Of a stretch of 36,207 nucleotides of DNA, positions 24,548-33,365 are shown one piece after another; position 1 is the stretch's first letter, and the number at the start of each line of letters is the position of its first letter. The notes under the pieces are model-generated. The model was not told the DNA's origin, ran no database searches, and worked only from the letters and a program-made list of their open reading frames with translations. Where the stretch lies: NCBI GenBank assembly GCA_964636385.1, contig CAZWSC010000107.1, positions 1-36,207 of the forward strand, written 5' to 3'. Source of the stretch: CAZWSC01 sp964636385 (GTDB taxonomy: Bacteria > Eisenbacteria > RBG-16-71-46 > CAIMUX01). A program made the translations under genes and the position numbers.

Positions 24548-25015
24548 ATGGAAGGTCTGAGAGCAGTATCCAATCGCGATGTCACAAAGGTGACCCTGGA
24601 AGGTGTCCCCGACAATCCTGGCATTGCGGGTGAGATCTTCGGCGCGTTGGGCATGCGCGGACTCAACGTCGAACTGGTCGTATCCACCGGCGGATCCAGG
24701 GGGCGTGCCGACATATCACTGGCCATATCCAGATCGCAGGAGCAGCAGAGCCTGGCAACCCTCGAGGAGATCCGCCGTGAAGTCGGGGCGACAAGCGTGC
24801 AGGTCGACTCCCAGGTCGCACTGGTCAGCCTTGTCGGGCACTCGCTGACTTCCCAGCCGGGGGTAGCAGGCTGCATGTTCGGCGCTCTTTCCAGGGCCGG
24901 AGTCAACATCGAGGTGATCTCGACATCGCTCTCCTCGGTCACCTGCATGATCCGGGAGGAAATGGTGGACAAGGCGATCCTGGCCATTCGGGAGGAGTTC
25001 GATCTGGCCTTGTGA
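24548..25015 (+). CDS. stand-alone tandem ACT-domain protein (aspartokinase regulatory-domain-like)
   Basis: 155 aa, ATG preceded by GGGAGG at 5 nt. The whole protein is two ACT domains matching the C-terminal regulatory part of aspartate kinase: KVTLEGVPDNPGIAGEIFGAL (about 14-34) with LNVELVVS, then ALVSLVGHSLTSQPGVAGCM with AGVNIEVISTSLSS and a final REEFDLAL. No kinase domain precedes it in any frame; the 329 bp upstream are non-coding and structured. In aspartokinases this module binds lysine or threonine at the ACT interface. Here it could act as a separate regulatory subunit, as with the beta subunit of Bacillus aspartokinase II, or as an amino-acid sensor. It is convergent with the sigma-54 activator. 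Confidence 0.88.
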   Translation: MEGLRAVSNRDVTKVTLEGVPDNPGIAGEIFGALGMRGLNVELVVSTGGSRGRADISLAISRSQEQQSLATLEEIRREVGATSVQVDSQVALVSLVGHSLTSQPGVAGCMFGALSRAGVNIEVISTSLSSVTCMIREEMVDKAILAIREEFDLAL

Positions 25016-25038
25016 TTCATCACCCCCGGGTCGGCAGT

Positions 25039-27363
25039 TCAGCCCTTGTTCGCGTGGATCCCCGCTCCGAGCCCCGGGTCTGTGATCCCCAGGCGTTTCA
25101 TCTTGCTCAGGAGTGTCGTCCTGGACAGCCCGCCCAGTGATCTTGCGGCATGTGTGCGATTCCACCTGCTCATCTCGAGGGCCTGCAGGATGAGCCTGCG
25201 CTCCATATCCTCCAGGATTCCATCCAGTCCCTCCCTCTCAACAAGCTCCCTGTCAGGAGTTCCGGGCCAGCCCCCGGTCTCTTCACCTCGGCCAAGCAGG
25301 TCCTTCAGCGATGCCAGTGCCGACGCCGCCCCCTGGTACCTGTCCGCAGAAGGCTCCAGCCCCAGGTACTCCGGCTTCAGGGTATCCGAACCCAGGGCCC
25401 GGGCCAGATGACACGCCCGCAGGAGAGTCCCCTTGAGCTCGCGCACATTGCCTGGCCAGGTCTGGCTGAAAAGAAGCGCCAGCGTAGTCTCGGGAAGGCG
25501 CAGGGGAACGCCGTCGGGATGTGACTCCCGCACGAACCTGGAGGCAAGGAGCGGGACATCGAGCGGCCTCTCGCGCAGGGGCCGCAACGTTACGACCACC
25601 CCACGGATCCTGTGATAGAGATCCAGGCGGAAGCGCCCGTCAGCGACAGCCGCATCCAGGTCCCTGTGCGTCGCAGCCACCAGGCGGATCCGGGCCCTTC
25701 TGGCCTTCAGGTCCCCGAGGCGACGGACCTCCCCGCTTTCCAGCACCCTCAGCATCTTCATCTGCGCCTCCATGCCCATCTCTCCGATCTCATCCAGGAA
25801 GAGGGTTCCTCCGTCTGCAGCCTCCACCAGGCCGGGCTTTTCGGAAGATGCTCCGGTGAAGGCGCCCCGCGTATGCCCGAACAACTCGCTCTCCAGCAGG
25901 TCGCGCGGGATCGCGCCGCAGTGGATCGGCACGAACTCCCCGCGCAGGGCGCTCCAGTTGTGCAGCGCACGGGCCAGGATCTCCTTCCCCGTGCCGCTCT
26001 CTCCGAGTATCAGGACAGGAAGGGGGCTGGGAGCGAGAAGAAGCATTGGCAGAAGATCCTGCACCGTGTGTCTGTCGGCGGTCTGGAAACCGGCATCATT
26101 CAGCCGCTGCTTTGCCCACAGGATTGTGCCGGGCTGCGCCTCCGGGTTGCCGGGACGGGGCTGTCGCTCCGACACCCCGGGACGAAAACCAGGCCACGTC
26201 AGGCGCAGCCAGCGATCTTCGCAGCGATGGGCACGGACCTCCCAGCCCTGGCGACGGAACAGACCCGCCGCCAGGCCCAGGTCTGCCCTTGCCTGCGAGA
26301 TCATCCGCTCGGCCCCCTGATGATCAAGGTCCCGGGCAGCCGGACCTGCGTTCCACAAGGCCGCTTCGGAGAGTGTCTCCAGCAGGATCGCCCGCGCCCA
26401 GGGTTCGGACATCTGCGTCGTGATCCGGTTGAGCGTTGCGTGGAGGCGCCGCCTGAGTTGTGGGCACATCTCCGGGATCTTCTCCTCCAGGATCAGGGAG
26501 AGGACGGGTGCGGCCCACGCAGGCACACTGCCTGCCGGTGCCCTTTCCTCCCGCTCCAGCCACGACTCGACGAGCTCAAGCTGGGCCTTCCGGGAGTTGA
26601 GCCGGAGCCGGCCAGGCCTTGCTGCTTCCCCGACCAGTCGGCTGCGAAGTGCGGCAACCTCCGGGGGCCCGAGTATGATCCCGGTAAGGATCCGCTCCCA
26701 CGTGAGTCCGGCAGGCGCCGTGCCGGGCGAAGCGGACGGCTGAGAGCCAAGCCATCTCGCCCACTGATCCGGATCCGGAACGCTCTCCATCCCGGCCGGA
26801 GTAATGCGACTTCCGGGGCGGAGTGTTCCGACCTTCCCCAAAGCCCTCTCGAGCGACCCCGGCGGCGAGAGCCAATCGGACGACATCCGGCTGACCGCAG
26901 CTCCTACCTGCAAGGCTGTCTGCAGCAGTGAGGCTGGCTTCCCGCGCCTGGCCGCGCGGATTACCCTCCCAAGGCCCTGCCGATATCTGCCGCCAGCGCC
27001 GAGCTGCAGGAACAGAATCGACCTCGCGAGGAGAATCCACCCTGTCGCCACACTGGAGCACTTACCCCTGGCAGCCAGAGAGGCGATCACGGCCTCCATG
27101 GATTCCCCCGCGCCGCGCCAGTCTCCCGTTGCGAGTTCCCATCGAAGCAGACGGAAGCGGTTTCGGAGAGCTTCGATCCCCCCGGACTCCGAACTGACCG
27201 TCACGAGAGCACGCTGCATGCTCATCGCCTCATCCCATCGACCGGAGCAGGCCCACTCCCACGCCCGGCACCTCCACTCGCGCCTTTCGGCTACGGTGCC
27301 CCCCGGAACCGATCCGGATTCATGAACTGCCTTTCCACCCTGTTTCTGAGATGCGGTCACCAT
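25039..27363 (-). CDS. sigma-54-dependent transcriptional activator with helical-repeat sensor region
   Basis: 774 aa from the ATG at 27363 (GGGGGG upstream; an alternative ATG lies three codons earlier). The N-terminal ~430 residues are helical and Trp/Arg/Ala-rich, resembling degenerate tetratricopeptide repeats, with no response-regulator receiver, PAS or GAF motif seen. The AAA+ domain has Walker A GESGTGKE (454-461), the sigma-54-contacting GAFTGA (500-505), Walker B TLFLDE (520-525) and RFRLDLYHRIRGVVVTLRPL with the arginine-finger region. A Fis-type helix-turn-helix closes the protein (RLILQALEMSRWNRTHAARS, then SRTTLLSKMKRLGI). It would open sigma-54 promoters on binding an unknown signal or partner. 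No target operon is obvious beside it. Confidence 0.93.
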   Translation of the reverse strand: MVTASQKQGGKAVHESGSVPGGTVAERREWRCRAWEWACSGRWDEAMSMQRALVTVSSESGGIEALRNRFRLLRWELATGDWRGAGESMEAVIASLAARGKCSSVATGWILLARSILFLQLGAGGRYRQGLGRVIRAARRGKPASLLQTALQVGAAVSRMSSDWLSPPGSLERALGKVGTLRPGSRITPAGMESVPDPDQWARWLGSQPSASPGTAPAGLTWERILTGIILGPPEVAALRSRLVGEAARPGRLRLNSRKAQLELVESWLEREERAPAGSVPAWAAPVLSLILEEKIPEMCPQLRRRLHATLNRITTQMSEPWARAILLETLSEAALWNAGPAARDLDHQGAERMISQARADLGLAAGLFRRQGWEVRAHRCEDRWLRLTWPGFRPGVSERQPRPGNPEAQPGTILWAKQRLNDAGFQTADRHTVQDLLPMLLLAPSPLPVLILGESGTGKEILARALHNWSALRGEFVPIHCGAIPRDLLESELFGHTRGAFTGASSEKPGLVEAADGGTLFLDEIGEMGMEAQMKMLRVLESGEVRRLGDLKARRARIRLVAATHRDLDAAVADGRFRLDLYHRIRGVVVTLRPLRERPLDVPLLASRFVRESHPDGVPLRLPETTLALLFSQTWPGNVRELKGTLLRACHLARALGSDTLKPEYLGLEPSADRYQGAASALASLKDLLGRGEETGGWPGTPDRELVEREGLDGILEDMERRLILQALEMSRWNRTHAARSLGGLSRTTLLSKMKRLGITDPGLGAGIHANKG

Positions 27364-28236
27364 AGGTCTCATCCCCCCTGTTGCCTTCCCTGCAGAAATC
27401 TCCGGCCGGGTAACGGCACTTCCCCTACGCACGCCTGACAGGCCGGTGTCGATTCCTCATCCGCCGAGCCATTGGCCTCGCTGAAGCCGGCCCGATTCAG
27501 CCGTCAGGCCTGTGCATACCGGTTCAAGATCGGGGCCATTACATGGGGGGATATGCCGGGAAAGCGAGTGTCCGGGCCCCTGCCGAAGGGCGACCGTGCC
27601 TCGTTGAAATGTAACGGGTAACGGCGATTTCTTCATCCATCGCCAGAGCCATGGTTCGTGCCCGGGAGGACACTTCCGATCCGGATCGTGTTCGTGCTGT
27701 CTCAGGTGCCTGACCGGACAGGGGTGGACGCACTCTGCACGATGGGCGCCAGGCAACGACTCAGGCTGCCTTGTGCAGGGGGCTCAGGTGTCGATGTGGA
27801 GACACCAGGAGCCGGACGAGCATGCGCCCGCCCTCCTTCATGACAACTGGTTACAGGGGCCTGATGCCAATCAGGGTTCCCGGCTGAGATCCTGGCACGT
27901 GTCTTGAACCGGTATCGACTGTCACCGCGGTGTCGCAGCAGATTACAGCCGCCGGGATGCAACAGCAGTCCGCGACCCGCGGTGGCAGAACATCACCCGA
28001 GACGCGACCAGGGCCGTTTACAACTCTCCGGCTTTGCCGGAGGCAGGCACAGCACCGGGCGAGCGGCCCTGTCTCATGTCTTCCGGGAGGACCGAGCCGG
28101 CCCTTGACTGGCGTCGTCGCGAGGTCTTCCCGGGCCTCCAGCTACGCAGCGCGAGATGAGATCGGGCGGACCCATGCCACCGGGTTCGCCCGTTTCTCCT
28201 TTGCAGGCAACATGTCGGACGCTGTTCCGTGAAGGC
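27364..28236. other. 873-bp hairpin-rich intergenic region
   Basis: No ORF here has a family signature or convincing codon pattern. Instead there are several compact hairpins: GGCGAT/ATCGCC (27623-27644), an 11-bp two-part stem GGCTC-A-GGTGTC / GACACC-AG-GAGCC (27781-27813), CCTGAT-GCCA-ATCAGG (27860-27875) and CTCCGGC-TTT-GCCGGAG (28026-28042). A sigma-54-like element lies at 27893. The region lies 5' of the sigma-54 activator and 3' of the subtilase gene, both on the minus strand. It may encode small RNA or hold repeat relics. Confidence 0.5.
27893..27907 (+). promoter_or_regulatory. sigma-54-like promoter element
   Basis: TGGCAC-GTGTC-TTGA matches the -24/-12 consensus TGGCAC-N5-TTGC except for A in place of the key C of the -12 GC. 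It lies about 530 bp 5' of the adjacent sigma-54 activator gene and points rightward, away from it, into gene-free sequence, so any product would be a non-coding transcript. Weak evidence. Confidence 0.2.
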
Positions 28237-30438
28237 TCACTCTGCCCCGACTCGCACGATGGTGGTCCGCGCCACCCGGGATGCGGACTCCAGCCGGACG
28301 TAGTAGACGCCTGGTGGAGTCTGACGGCCCTGTTCGTCACGACCGTCCCAGGTGACCTCCGCGGCAGCATCACTCAGAACCCCGGATGCCACGCGGCGTC
28401 CAACCGGGTCGAAAATCTTCCAGGCCGTGACGGAAACCGTGCCTTCCGTGCGGAAGCGGATCTGGTCTCTGAACGGGTTTGGACCGGCCGTCACGCTCAG
28501 CGCGAGGTGATCAGGGTCCGGCTCCGGTGAAGCGGTCGAGTCACCTGTCATGAAGCCGTAAGACTGCCGCGACTGCCGCACATGGCCTTCCACATCCTCC
28601 GCGAGCACCTCCCACGTGTAGTCGGTGAACGGATCGAGGGCGAAGTGCAGAGTCAGAGTCGTGTCGGTGCCGGCACTCAGAAGCCACTCCCGGTTGCCCG
28701 GCTCAAGCTCACGAATCCAGACGGAGTAGTTCAGGGGGGCGTCACTGTCGGGATCAGTCGACCTTCTCCACACGAATGTGGGAGCACAGAATACTCCAGA
28801 TGCCCCGTCTTCCGGGGCAAGAAGGTCGAATGGCAGCGGGTAGACCAGCGGAGTCCAATGGAGCGCCGCTTCCAGGTTGATCCTGCCCCAGCCGTAGTTG
28901 TTGTCCGGGAATGCGGCGCGGTCTGCGGTCATCATCAGCGCGTCCCGGATCTCGGATGGACCCCACTCGGGATGTGCTTCGGCCAGGAGGGCTGCAGCCC
29001 CACCCACCAGCGGAGCAGCCAGGGAGGTCCCGTTGGCATAGGCGTATGCATCAACCCCACCCGCGCTCGCCCACCAGGTCTGCACACCGCGCGCCATCAC
29101 CTCGGGCTTGGTTCTCCCATCATCGCTCGGGCCCCTGGAGGACCAGGATGCGATTATGTTCAGGGAATCGACCGCTCCGACAGCCAGCATGTTGTAGGCA
29201 TCCGCCGGGGTACCGAGGCTTCCAGGGCCGTTGCTGCCATAGTTCCCGATGGCATTGACACAGAGAATCCCTCTCTCGGCGGCAATGTTGACTGCCTGGG
29301 TGATGACGGCGGTCTCGCCGTCCTTCAGCGGATAGTCGTAACAGAACCCGTCATCAAAGCAGAGGTAGATGAGGCTCGCGCTGGTGACGCGGACACCCAG
29401 CTCGTCGGCCCACTCCAGGGCCGCCACGTAGTTGTCCTCCTCCGCCTGGGTTTCGGAGCGTAGATCCTCGGTCTTCGCCAGCACGAACGTGGCGCCGTAG
29501 GCCGGACCAACGATCCGCCCGGGATCATATCCGCCCGCAACGGCCCAGCAGCCGGTGCCGTGATTGTGCTGACCCGGGTAGTCTTCCGGTTCGTCCTGCG
29601 TGTCCCCGTCATCGAAAACGAAATCCCACTCGGAAAGCAGATCTGTCCGGGCGAATGCGTTGTGATCCTTCCTGAAGCCCGTATCGAGGATCATCGTGCG
29701 AACGCGGTTGCCGGTGAACCCCATATCGTGCAGGGCAAGGGCGCCGATCTCCTGGAGCTGGCCGTAGGCTGGGCCGTGTGGCCAGCGGGAGGGAGGGGGC
29801 GCAATCTTCTCGCCAATACTGACGCCGAGGGGGGTCCCGTCAGATGCAATCTCGGGTCCAGTACCCTGCGCCCTGCCCACTGCAACCGGCCGCACCTCCC
29901 TGACGAAGTCCAGATCTGCGAGCCACCCGGCCGCTTCCGCCGAAACATCGACGCTCACGGCGTTCAACCACCGGCTTCGCCGGCGCAGCCTGCCCTCCCT
30001 GGTGACTGCCTCCACATAGGGCTCCCAGAGATCCAGATCCTGGACTGTGGGAAGAGAAGACCCTGCCGCACTCCTTCGGGCCCAGGCCTGGGGGCTCACA
30101 GCCTGTGCAGCCCGCATCACCGCCGAGGCATCGAGCTCCATCGGCCCCCTGTCCCGGAAGAAGACCCAGTATGGTCGAACTCCTCTCACATCAGCAGGTT
30201 GGCCGCTCAGAACCGGAGATGGCATGGCGACAGCGATCAGCAGGAGGAGAAGCAATGCAATCCCGGCCGGCGATCTCTCATTCCGATGAACCGATCCGGG
30301 ATCAACCCTGGTCGAGGCTCCGGGCTGCGCTTGCGCGGGCGCCTCTGCCCGGGTCGCCGAGTGGGCCACCGGGCGGAGTGAGTGACTGTCTGCGGAGTGG
30401 CCCGGGAATGGGGTGTGAAGATCATGGTGTGCTGCCAT
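28237..30438 (-). CDS. secreted S8 (subtilisin-like) serine protease with FlgD-like C-terminal domain
   Basis: 733 aa from the ATG at 30438, with AGGAGG 7 nt upstream. The hydrophobic export segment GIALLLLLLIAVAMPSPVLSG begins only at about residue 59, after an unusually long hydrophilic N-terminus. A propeptide-like part (about 80-215) precedes the catalytic domain with Asp252 (MILDTGFRKDHNAF), His293 (GQHNHGTGCWAV), the oxyanion Asn in NAIGNYGSNGPG, and Ser472 (ANGTSLAAPLVGG). An Fn3-like module (about 530-620) and a FlgD-Ig/T9SS-type tail (GPNPFRDQI, then GVYYVRLES) follow. Expected role: extracellular or surface proteolysis. It follows the inositol-phosphatase-family gene on the same strand. 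Confidence 0.93.
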   Translation of the reverse strand: MAAHHDLHTPFPGHSADSHSLRPVAHSATRAEAPAQAQPGASTRVDPGSVHRNERSPAGIALLLLLLIAVAMPSPVLSGQPADVRGVRPYWVFFRDRGPMELDASAVMRAAQAVSPQAWARRSAAGSSLPTVQDLDLWEPYVEAVTREGRLRRRSRWLNAVSVDVSAEAAGWLADLDFVREVRPVAVGRAQGTGPEIASDGTPLGVSIGEKIAPPPSRWPHGPAYGQLQEIGALALHDMGFTGNRVRTMILDTGFRKDHNAFARTDLLSEWDFVFDDGDTQDEPEDYPGQHNHGTGCWAVAGGYDPGRIVGPAYGATFVLAKTEDLRSETQAEEDNYVAALEWADELGVRVTSASLIYLCFDDGFCYDYPLKDGETAVITQAVNIAAERGILCVNAIGNYGSNGPGSLGTPADAYNMLAVGAVDSLNIIASWSSRGPSDDGRTKPEVMARGVQTWWASAGGVDAYAYANGTSLAAPLVGGAAALLAEAHPEWGPSEIRDALMMTADRAAFPDNNYGWGRINLEAALHWTPLVYPLPFDLLAPEDGASGVFCAPTFVWRRSTDPDSDAPLNYSVWIRELEPGNREWLLSAGTDTTLTLHFALDPFTDYTWEVLAEDVEGHVRQSRQSYGFMTGDSTASPEPDPDHLALSVTAGPNPFRDQIRFRTEGTVSVTAWKIFDPVGRRVASGVLSDAAAEVTWDGRDEQGRQTPPGVYYVRLESASRVARTTIVRVGAE

Positions 30439-30555
30439 CTCGAAACCTCCTGGTGACGAGATTACCACGGTCGCCCGGCACCGGCATCATGCCGAATCGG
30501 CCCAGTGGATTGAGGAGTGCATCTGCGCGCCGGCTCCAGACCCGGCCAGATCCGA

Positions 30556-31344
30556 CTACAGGCGAACCTCGGCCAGCAGCACAGGATGCAGAGCCGGGTT
30601 CCCCGCCACGATCGACCGTCCCTCAAGCCAGTCCGGACCGCCCCTGCCGTCGGTCACGATGCCCCCCGCCTCCAGCACGAGGAGAGCCCCGGCAGCCACG
30701 TCCCAAGGATTCAGGTGCAGCTCCCAGTATCCGTCGTAGCGGCCGTCCGCCACGTGCGCCAGGTCCAGTGCCGCGGACCCGCAGCGGCGAAGGCCGCGGC
30801 TCTTCAGGCTGAGCCTCGCCCAGTTCTCGAGGTTGCTGTTGTGGTCATCACCCTCCTGGACATAGGCGAAACCGCTGGCGAGAAGGGCCTGGTCCAGCCT
30901 CTCCTGCCGCGAGACTGCAATGCGCCTGCCGCCAAGCCATGCCCCTCCGCCGCGCACCGCAGTGAAGAGCTCGTCCAGGTGCGGAGCGTAGATAACGCCC
31001 AGCAGGATCCCCTCCCGATCCTCCAGGGCCAGAGAAACGCAGTAGAAGGGATGCCGATGCACGTAGTTGGTCGTGCCGTCCAGAGGGTCCAGGATCCAGC
31101 GCCGCGAGGCGCCGGTACTGCGGGCCGAGCCTTCTTCTGCCAGGATGTCATCCTGCGGATATGCCTCCGTGATGCGGTCCACGACCAGCTTCTCCACCTC
31201 CCTGTCGAGGTGGGTGACTAGATCCCGCCAGCCCTTGAACTCCACCTCCCCGCGCTCGATGGTGCCGTATGCATCCCGCAGACGCTCTCCCGCCTCGGTG
31301 GCCGTTTCCACCGCGAATCCCAGCAACTCGTCCATCTTCTCCAC
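30556..31344 (-). CDS. suhB: inositol monophosphatase family protein
   Basis: 262 aa from a GTG at 31344 with GGGAGGG upstream; an ATG three codons later is the alternative. The family motifs are intact: ILAEEGSAR (metal-binding Glu pair), WILDPLDGTTNYVHRHPFYC (metal-binding Asp residues) and ELHLNPWDVAAGALLVLEAGG. It hydrolyses inositol-1-phosphate or related sugar or nucleotide phosphates with Mg2+; in many bacteria the homologue SuhB also acts in ribosomal RNA antitermination. The specific substrate cannot be decided from sequence, so the symbol is by family resemblance. It is divergent from glyS with 157 bp between the starts. Confidence 0.9.
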   Translation of the reverse strand: MEKMDELLGFAVETATEAGERLRDAYGTIERGEVEFKGWRDLVTHLDREVEKLVVDRITEAYPQDDILAEEGSARSTGASRRWILDPLDGTTNYVHRHPFYCVSLALEDREGILLGVIYAPHLDELFTAVRGGGAWLGGRRIAVSRQERLDQALLASGFAYVQEGDDHNSNLENWARLSLKSRGLRRCGSAALDLAHVADGRYDGYWELHLNPWDVAAGALLVLEAGGIVTDGRGGPDWLEGRSIVAGNPALHPVLLAEVRL

Positions 31345-31380
31345 GATTCCCTCCCGCCGGGCCGCCGGCGTCAAACCAGG

Positions 31381-31410
31381 TTGAGATCCCCCGCGTCAGA
31401 CAGGTACAGT
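31381..31410 (+). promoter_or_regulatory. candidate sigma-70 promoter of glyS with palindrome over -10
   Basis: TTGAGA (31381-31386), an 18-bp spacer and TACAGT (31405-31410), about 90 bp before the glyS start. The palindrome GGTACAGTACC (31403-31413) covers the -10, so a repressor site or a transcript-start hairpin is possible. Confidence 0.35.
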
Positions 31411-31501
31411 ACCGGGACACTTTACCAGCATCAGCTCCCGAAAGCCCATGGAGTGAAGATGCCCGCAGGCAAAGGGCCGGATGAACCGAGGGTCAGAATC
31501 G

Positions 31502-32998
31502 ATGGAAAACGTCATGGATAAGCTCGTCAGCCTCGCCAAGCGGCGCGGCTTCGTCTTCCCCTCCAGCGAGATCTACGGCGGGATCAACGCCTGCTGGGAC
31601 TACGGCCCCCTGGGCGTCCGCCTGAAGAACAACGTCAAGGCCGCCTGGTGGAAGGCGATGACCCAGATGCGCGACGACGTCGAGGGCCTCGACGCCGCCA
31701 TTCTCATGCACCCCCGCGTGTGGGAGGCCTCGGGCCACATCGAGCACTTCACCGACCCGCTGGTCGACTGCAGGCAGAGCAAGAAGCGCTACCGGGCGGA
31801 CAAGCTCCTCTGCGTCCCTGTGAAGGCGGAGCGGAACGGACAGGTCCGCGATGTGGCGGTCCTGGCGATCTCCGAAGGGAACCTTTCGGACGAAGGATTC
31901 CTGCGCAAGGCATCCAGGCTGATCAAGAAGACTGGCGGCGGCGAGATGTTGCCGGCAGATCCAGCCTCGGCGGTGTCTTTCATGGAGGTTCCACCTGAGC
32001 AGCGCGCCCGGGTGATAGCGCCCGAAGCGGATGAGCCTGGCACCCTCACGGAGCCGCGCCTCTTCAACCTGATGTTCAAGACCTTCATGGGCCCCGTGGA
32101 GGAGGCCGCGGCTGTCATCTTTCTGCGTCCCGAGACCGCCCAGGGGATCTACGTGAATTTCGACAATGTCAGGATCGCTTCCAGGCAGAAGGTCCCCTTC
32201 GGAATCGCGCAGATCGGGAAGGCGTTCCGCAACGAGATCACGCCTGGGAACTTCATCTTCCGCACCCGCGAGTTCGAGCAGATGGAGATGCAGTTCTTCG
32301 TGAAGCCGGATGACGATGCCCGCTGGTTCGAGCACTGGAAGGAAGCCCGGATGCAGTGGTATCTCGACGTCGGGATCCGCAGGGAGAAACTGCGCTTCCA
32401 TGAGCATCAGAAGAACGAGCTCGCCCACTATGCCAAGCAGGCATTTGACATCGACTACGAGTACCCATTCGGCTGGCACGAGCTGGAGGGGATCCACAAC
32501 CGCTACGACTATGACCTCTCCCGGCATCAGGAGTACTCGGGGAAGAAGATGGAGTATTTCGACGAAGAGACCAGGGAGCGATACATCCCCTACATCATCG
32601 AGACGTCGGCAGGCTGCGACCGGACTGTGTTGACGGTCATGGTGGATGCCTACAGGGAGGATGAGCAGGATGGCAGCCCCAGGGCGTTCCTGTCTCTACA
32701 CCCGCGGCTCGCGCCGATCAAGGCCGGGATCTTCCCCTTGGTGAAGCGCGACGGCATGCCGGAACTCGCACACAGGATCGAGGCGGAGCTCCGTCCACAC
32801 ATGGAGGTCTTCTACGACGAGAAGGCAGCCGTGGGCCGGCGCTACCGCCGCATGGACGAGGTGGGAACTCCGTTCTGCGTGACTGTCGACTCCGAATCGC
32901 TGCAGAACGAGTCGGTCACGGTGCGACACAGGGACAGTTTGGAGCAGGAGCGCGTCAACATCGCGGATCTGAAGGGATACCTGCTGTCGCGGATGTAG
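31502..32998 (+). CDS. glyS: glycyl-tRNA synthetase, single-chain (alpha2) class IIa type
   Basis: About 498 aa from the ATG at 31502 (GAGGG upstream); ATGs at 31481 and 31514 are alternatives. It charges tRNA-Gly with glycine. The N-terminus MDKLVSLAKRRGFVFPSSEI and YGGINACWDYGPLGVRLKNN are diagnostic of the dimeric enzyme shared by archaea, eukaryotes and some bacteria, unlike the alpha2beta2 GlyQ/GlyS enzyme. Class II motif 2 is FRNEITPGNFIFRTREFEQM, and motif 3 lies in IIETSAGCDRTVLTVMVDAY. The C-terminal anticodon-binding domain runs from LAPIKAGIFPL to the end. A hairpin follows the stop. Confidence 0.96.
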   Translation: MENVMDKLVSLAKRRGFVFPSSEIYGGINACWDYGPLGVRLKNNVKAAWWKAMTQMRDDVEGLDAAILMHPRVWEASGHIEHFTDPLVDCRQSKKRYRADKLLCVPVKAERNGQVRDVAVLAISEGNLSDEGFLRKASRLIKKTGGGEMLPADPASAVSFMEVPPEQRARVIAPEADEPGTLTEPRLFNLMFKTFMGPVEEAAAVIFLRPETAQGIYVNFDNVRIASRQKVPFGIAQIGKAFRNEITPGNFIFRTREFEQMEMQFFVKPDDDARWFEHWKEARMQWYLDVGIRREKLRFHEHQKNELAHYAKQAFDIDYEYPFGWHELEGIHNRYDYDLSRHQEYSGKKMEYFDEETRERYIPYIIETSAGCDRTVLTVMVDAYREDEQDGSPRAFLSLHPRLAPIKAGIFPLVKRDGMPELAHRIEAELRPHMEVFYDEKAAVGRRYRRMDEVGTPFCVTVDSESLQNESVTVRHRDSLEQERVNIADLKGYLLSRM

Positions 32999-33012
32999 GG
33001 CGGGCCAATGCA

Positions 33013-33035
33013 GGGGAGGCGTGCTGAAGCTCCCC
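33013..33035 (+). terminator. hairpin after glyS
   Basis: GGGGAG and CTCCCC form a stem with an 11-nt loop, starting 14 nt after the glyS stop, followed by GTGTTT. A weak U-run makes it a tentative intrinsic terminator. Confidence 0.4.
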
Positions 33036-33365
33036 GTGTTTCAGCCGGGTTGGGGCGACATGCAGGAACGGATGCAAACGATACCGGATCTGCCGCCACC
33101 TGCAGAACCCCTGCCGCAGAAGGGAGAAACTCCCGCCCTATACCTGGCCTCGATGGCACATCACTATGCGGCGCAACTCGACCTGACTTCCCGGAACGAC
33201 ACATAGGTCATCCGCACACAGCATCGAGGACTCAAGGGAACAGCGCCGGTTTCCGATCGGTCAATTGGATCCCGTCCCGGATCGGGCAGTCTACTGAACC
33301 CATCCTCATGGATCCGGGAGCACGGGCTCGGCATCATGGCGCGTGAAACAGTGTCAGAGGTGATC
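33036..33365. other. intergenic region, glyS / HDOD gene
   Basis: About 330 bp with no supported gene. A 61-codon GTG-initiated frame at 33021-33206 begins inside the hairpin loop and has weak third-position GC bias. I see no clear promoter for the HDOD gene. Confidence 0.4.

Noticed and set aside
27930..28232. 100-codon plus-strand ORF in the gap after the subtilase
   Set aside because: Low-complexity Arg/Ser/Pro translation, no ribosome site, and it overlaps a strong hairpin.
33021..33206. 61-codon small protein after glyS
   Set aside because: The GTG lies in the loop of the glyS hairpin, third-position GC is much weaker than in neighbouring genes, and no family is recognised.
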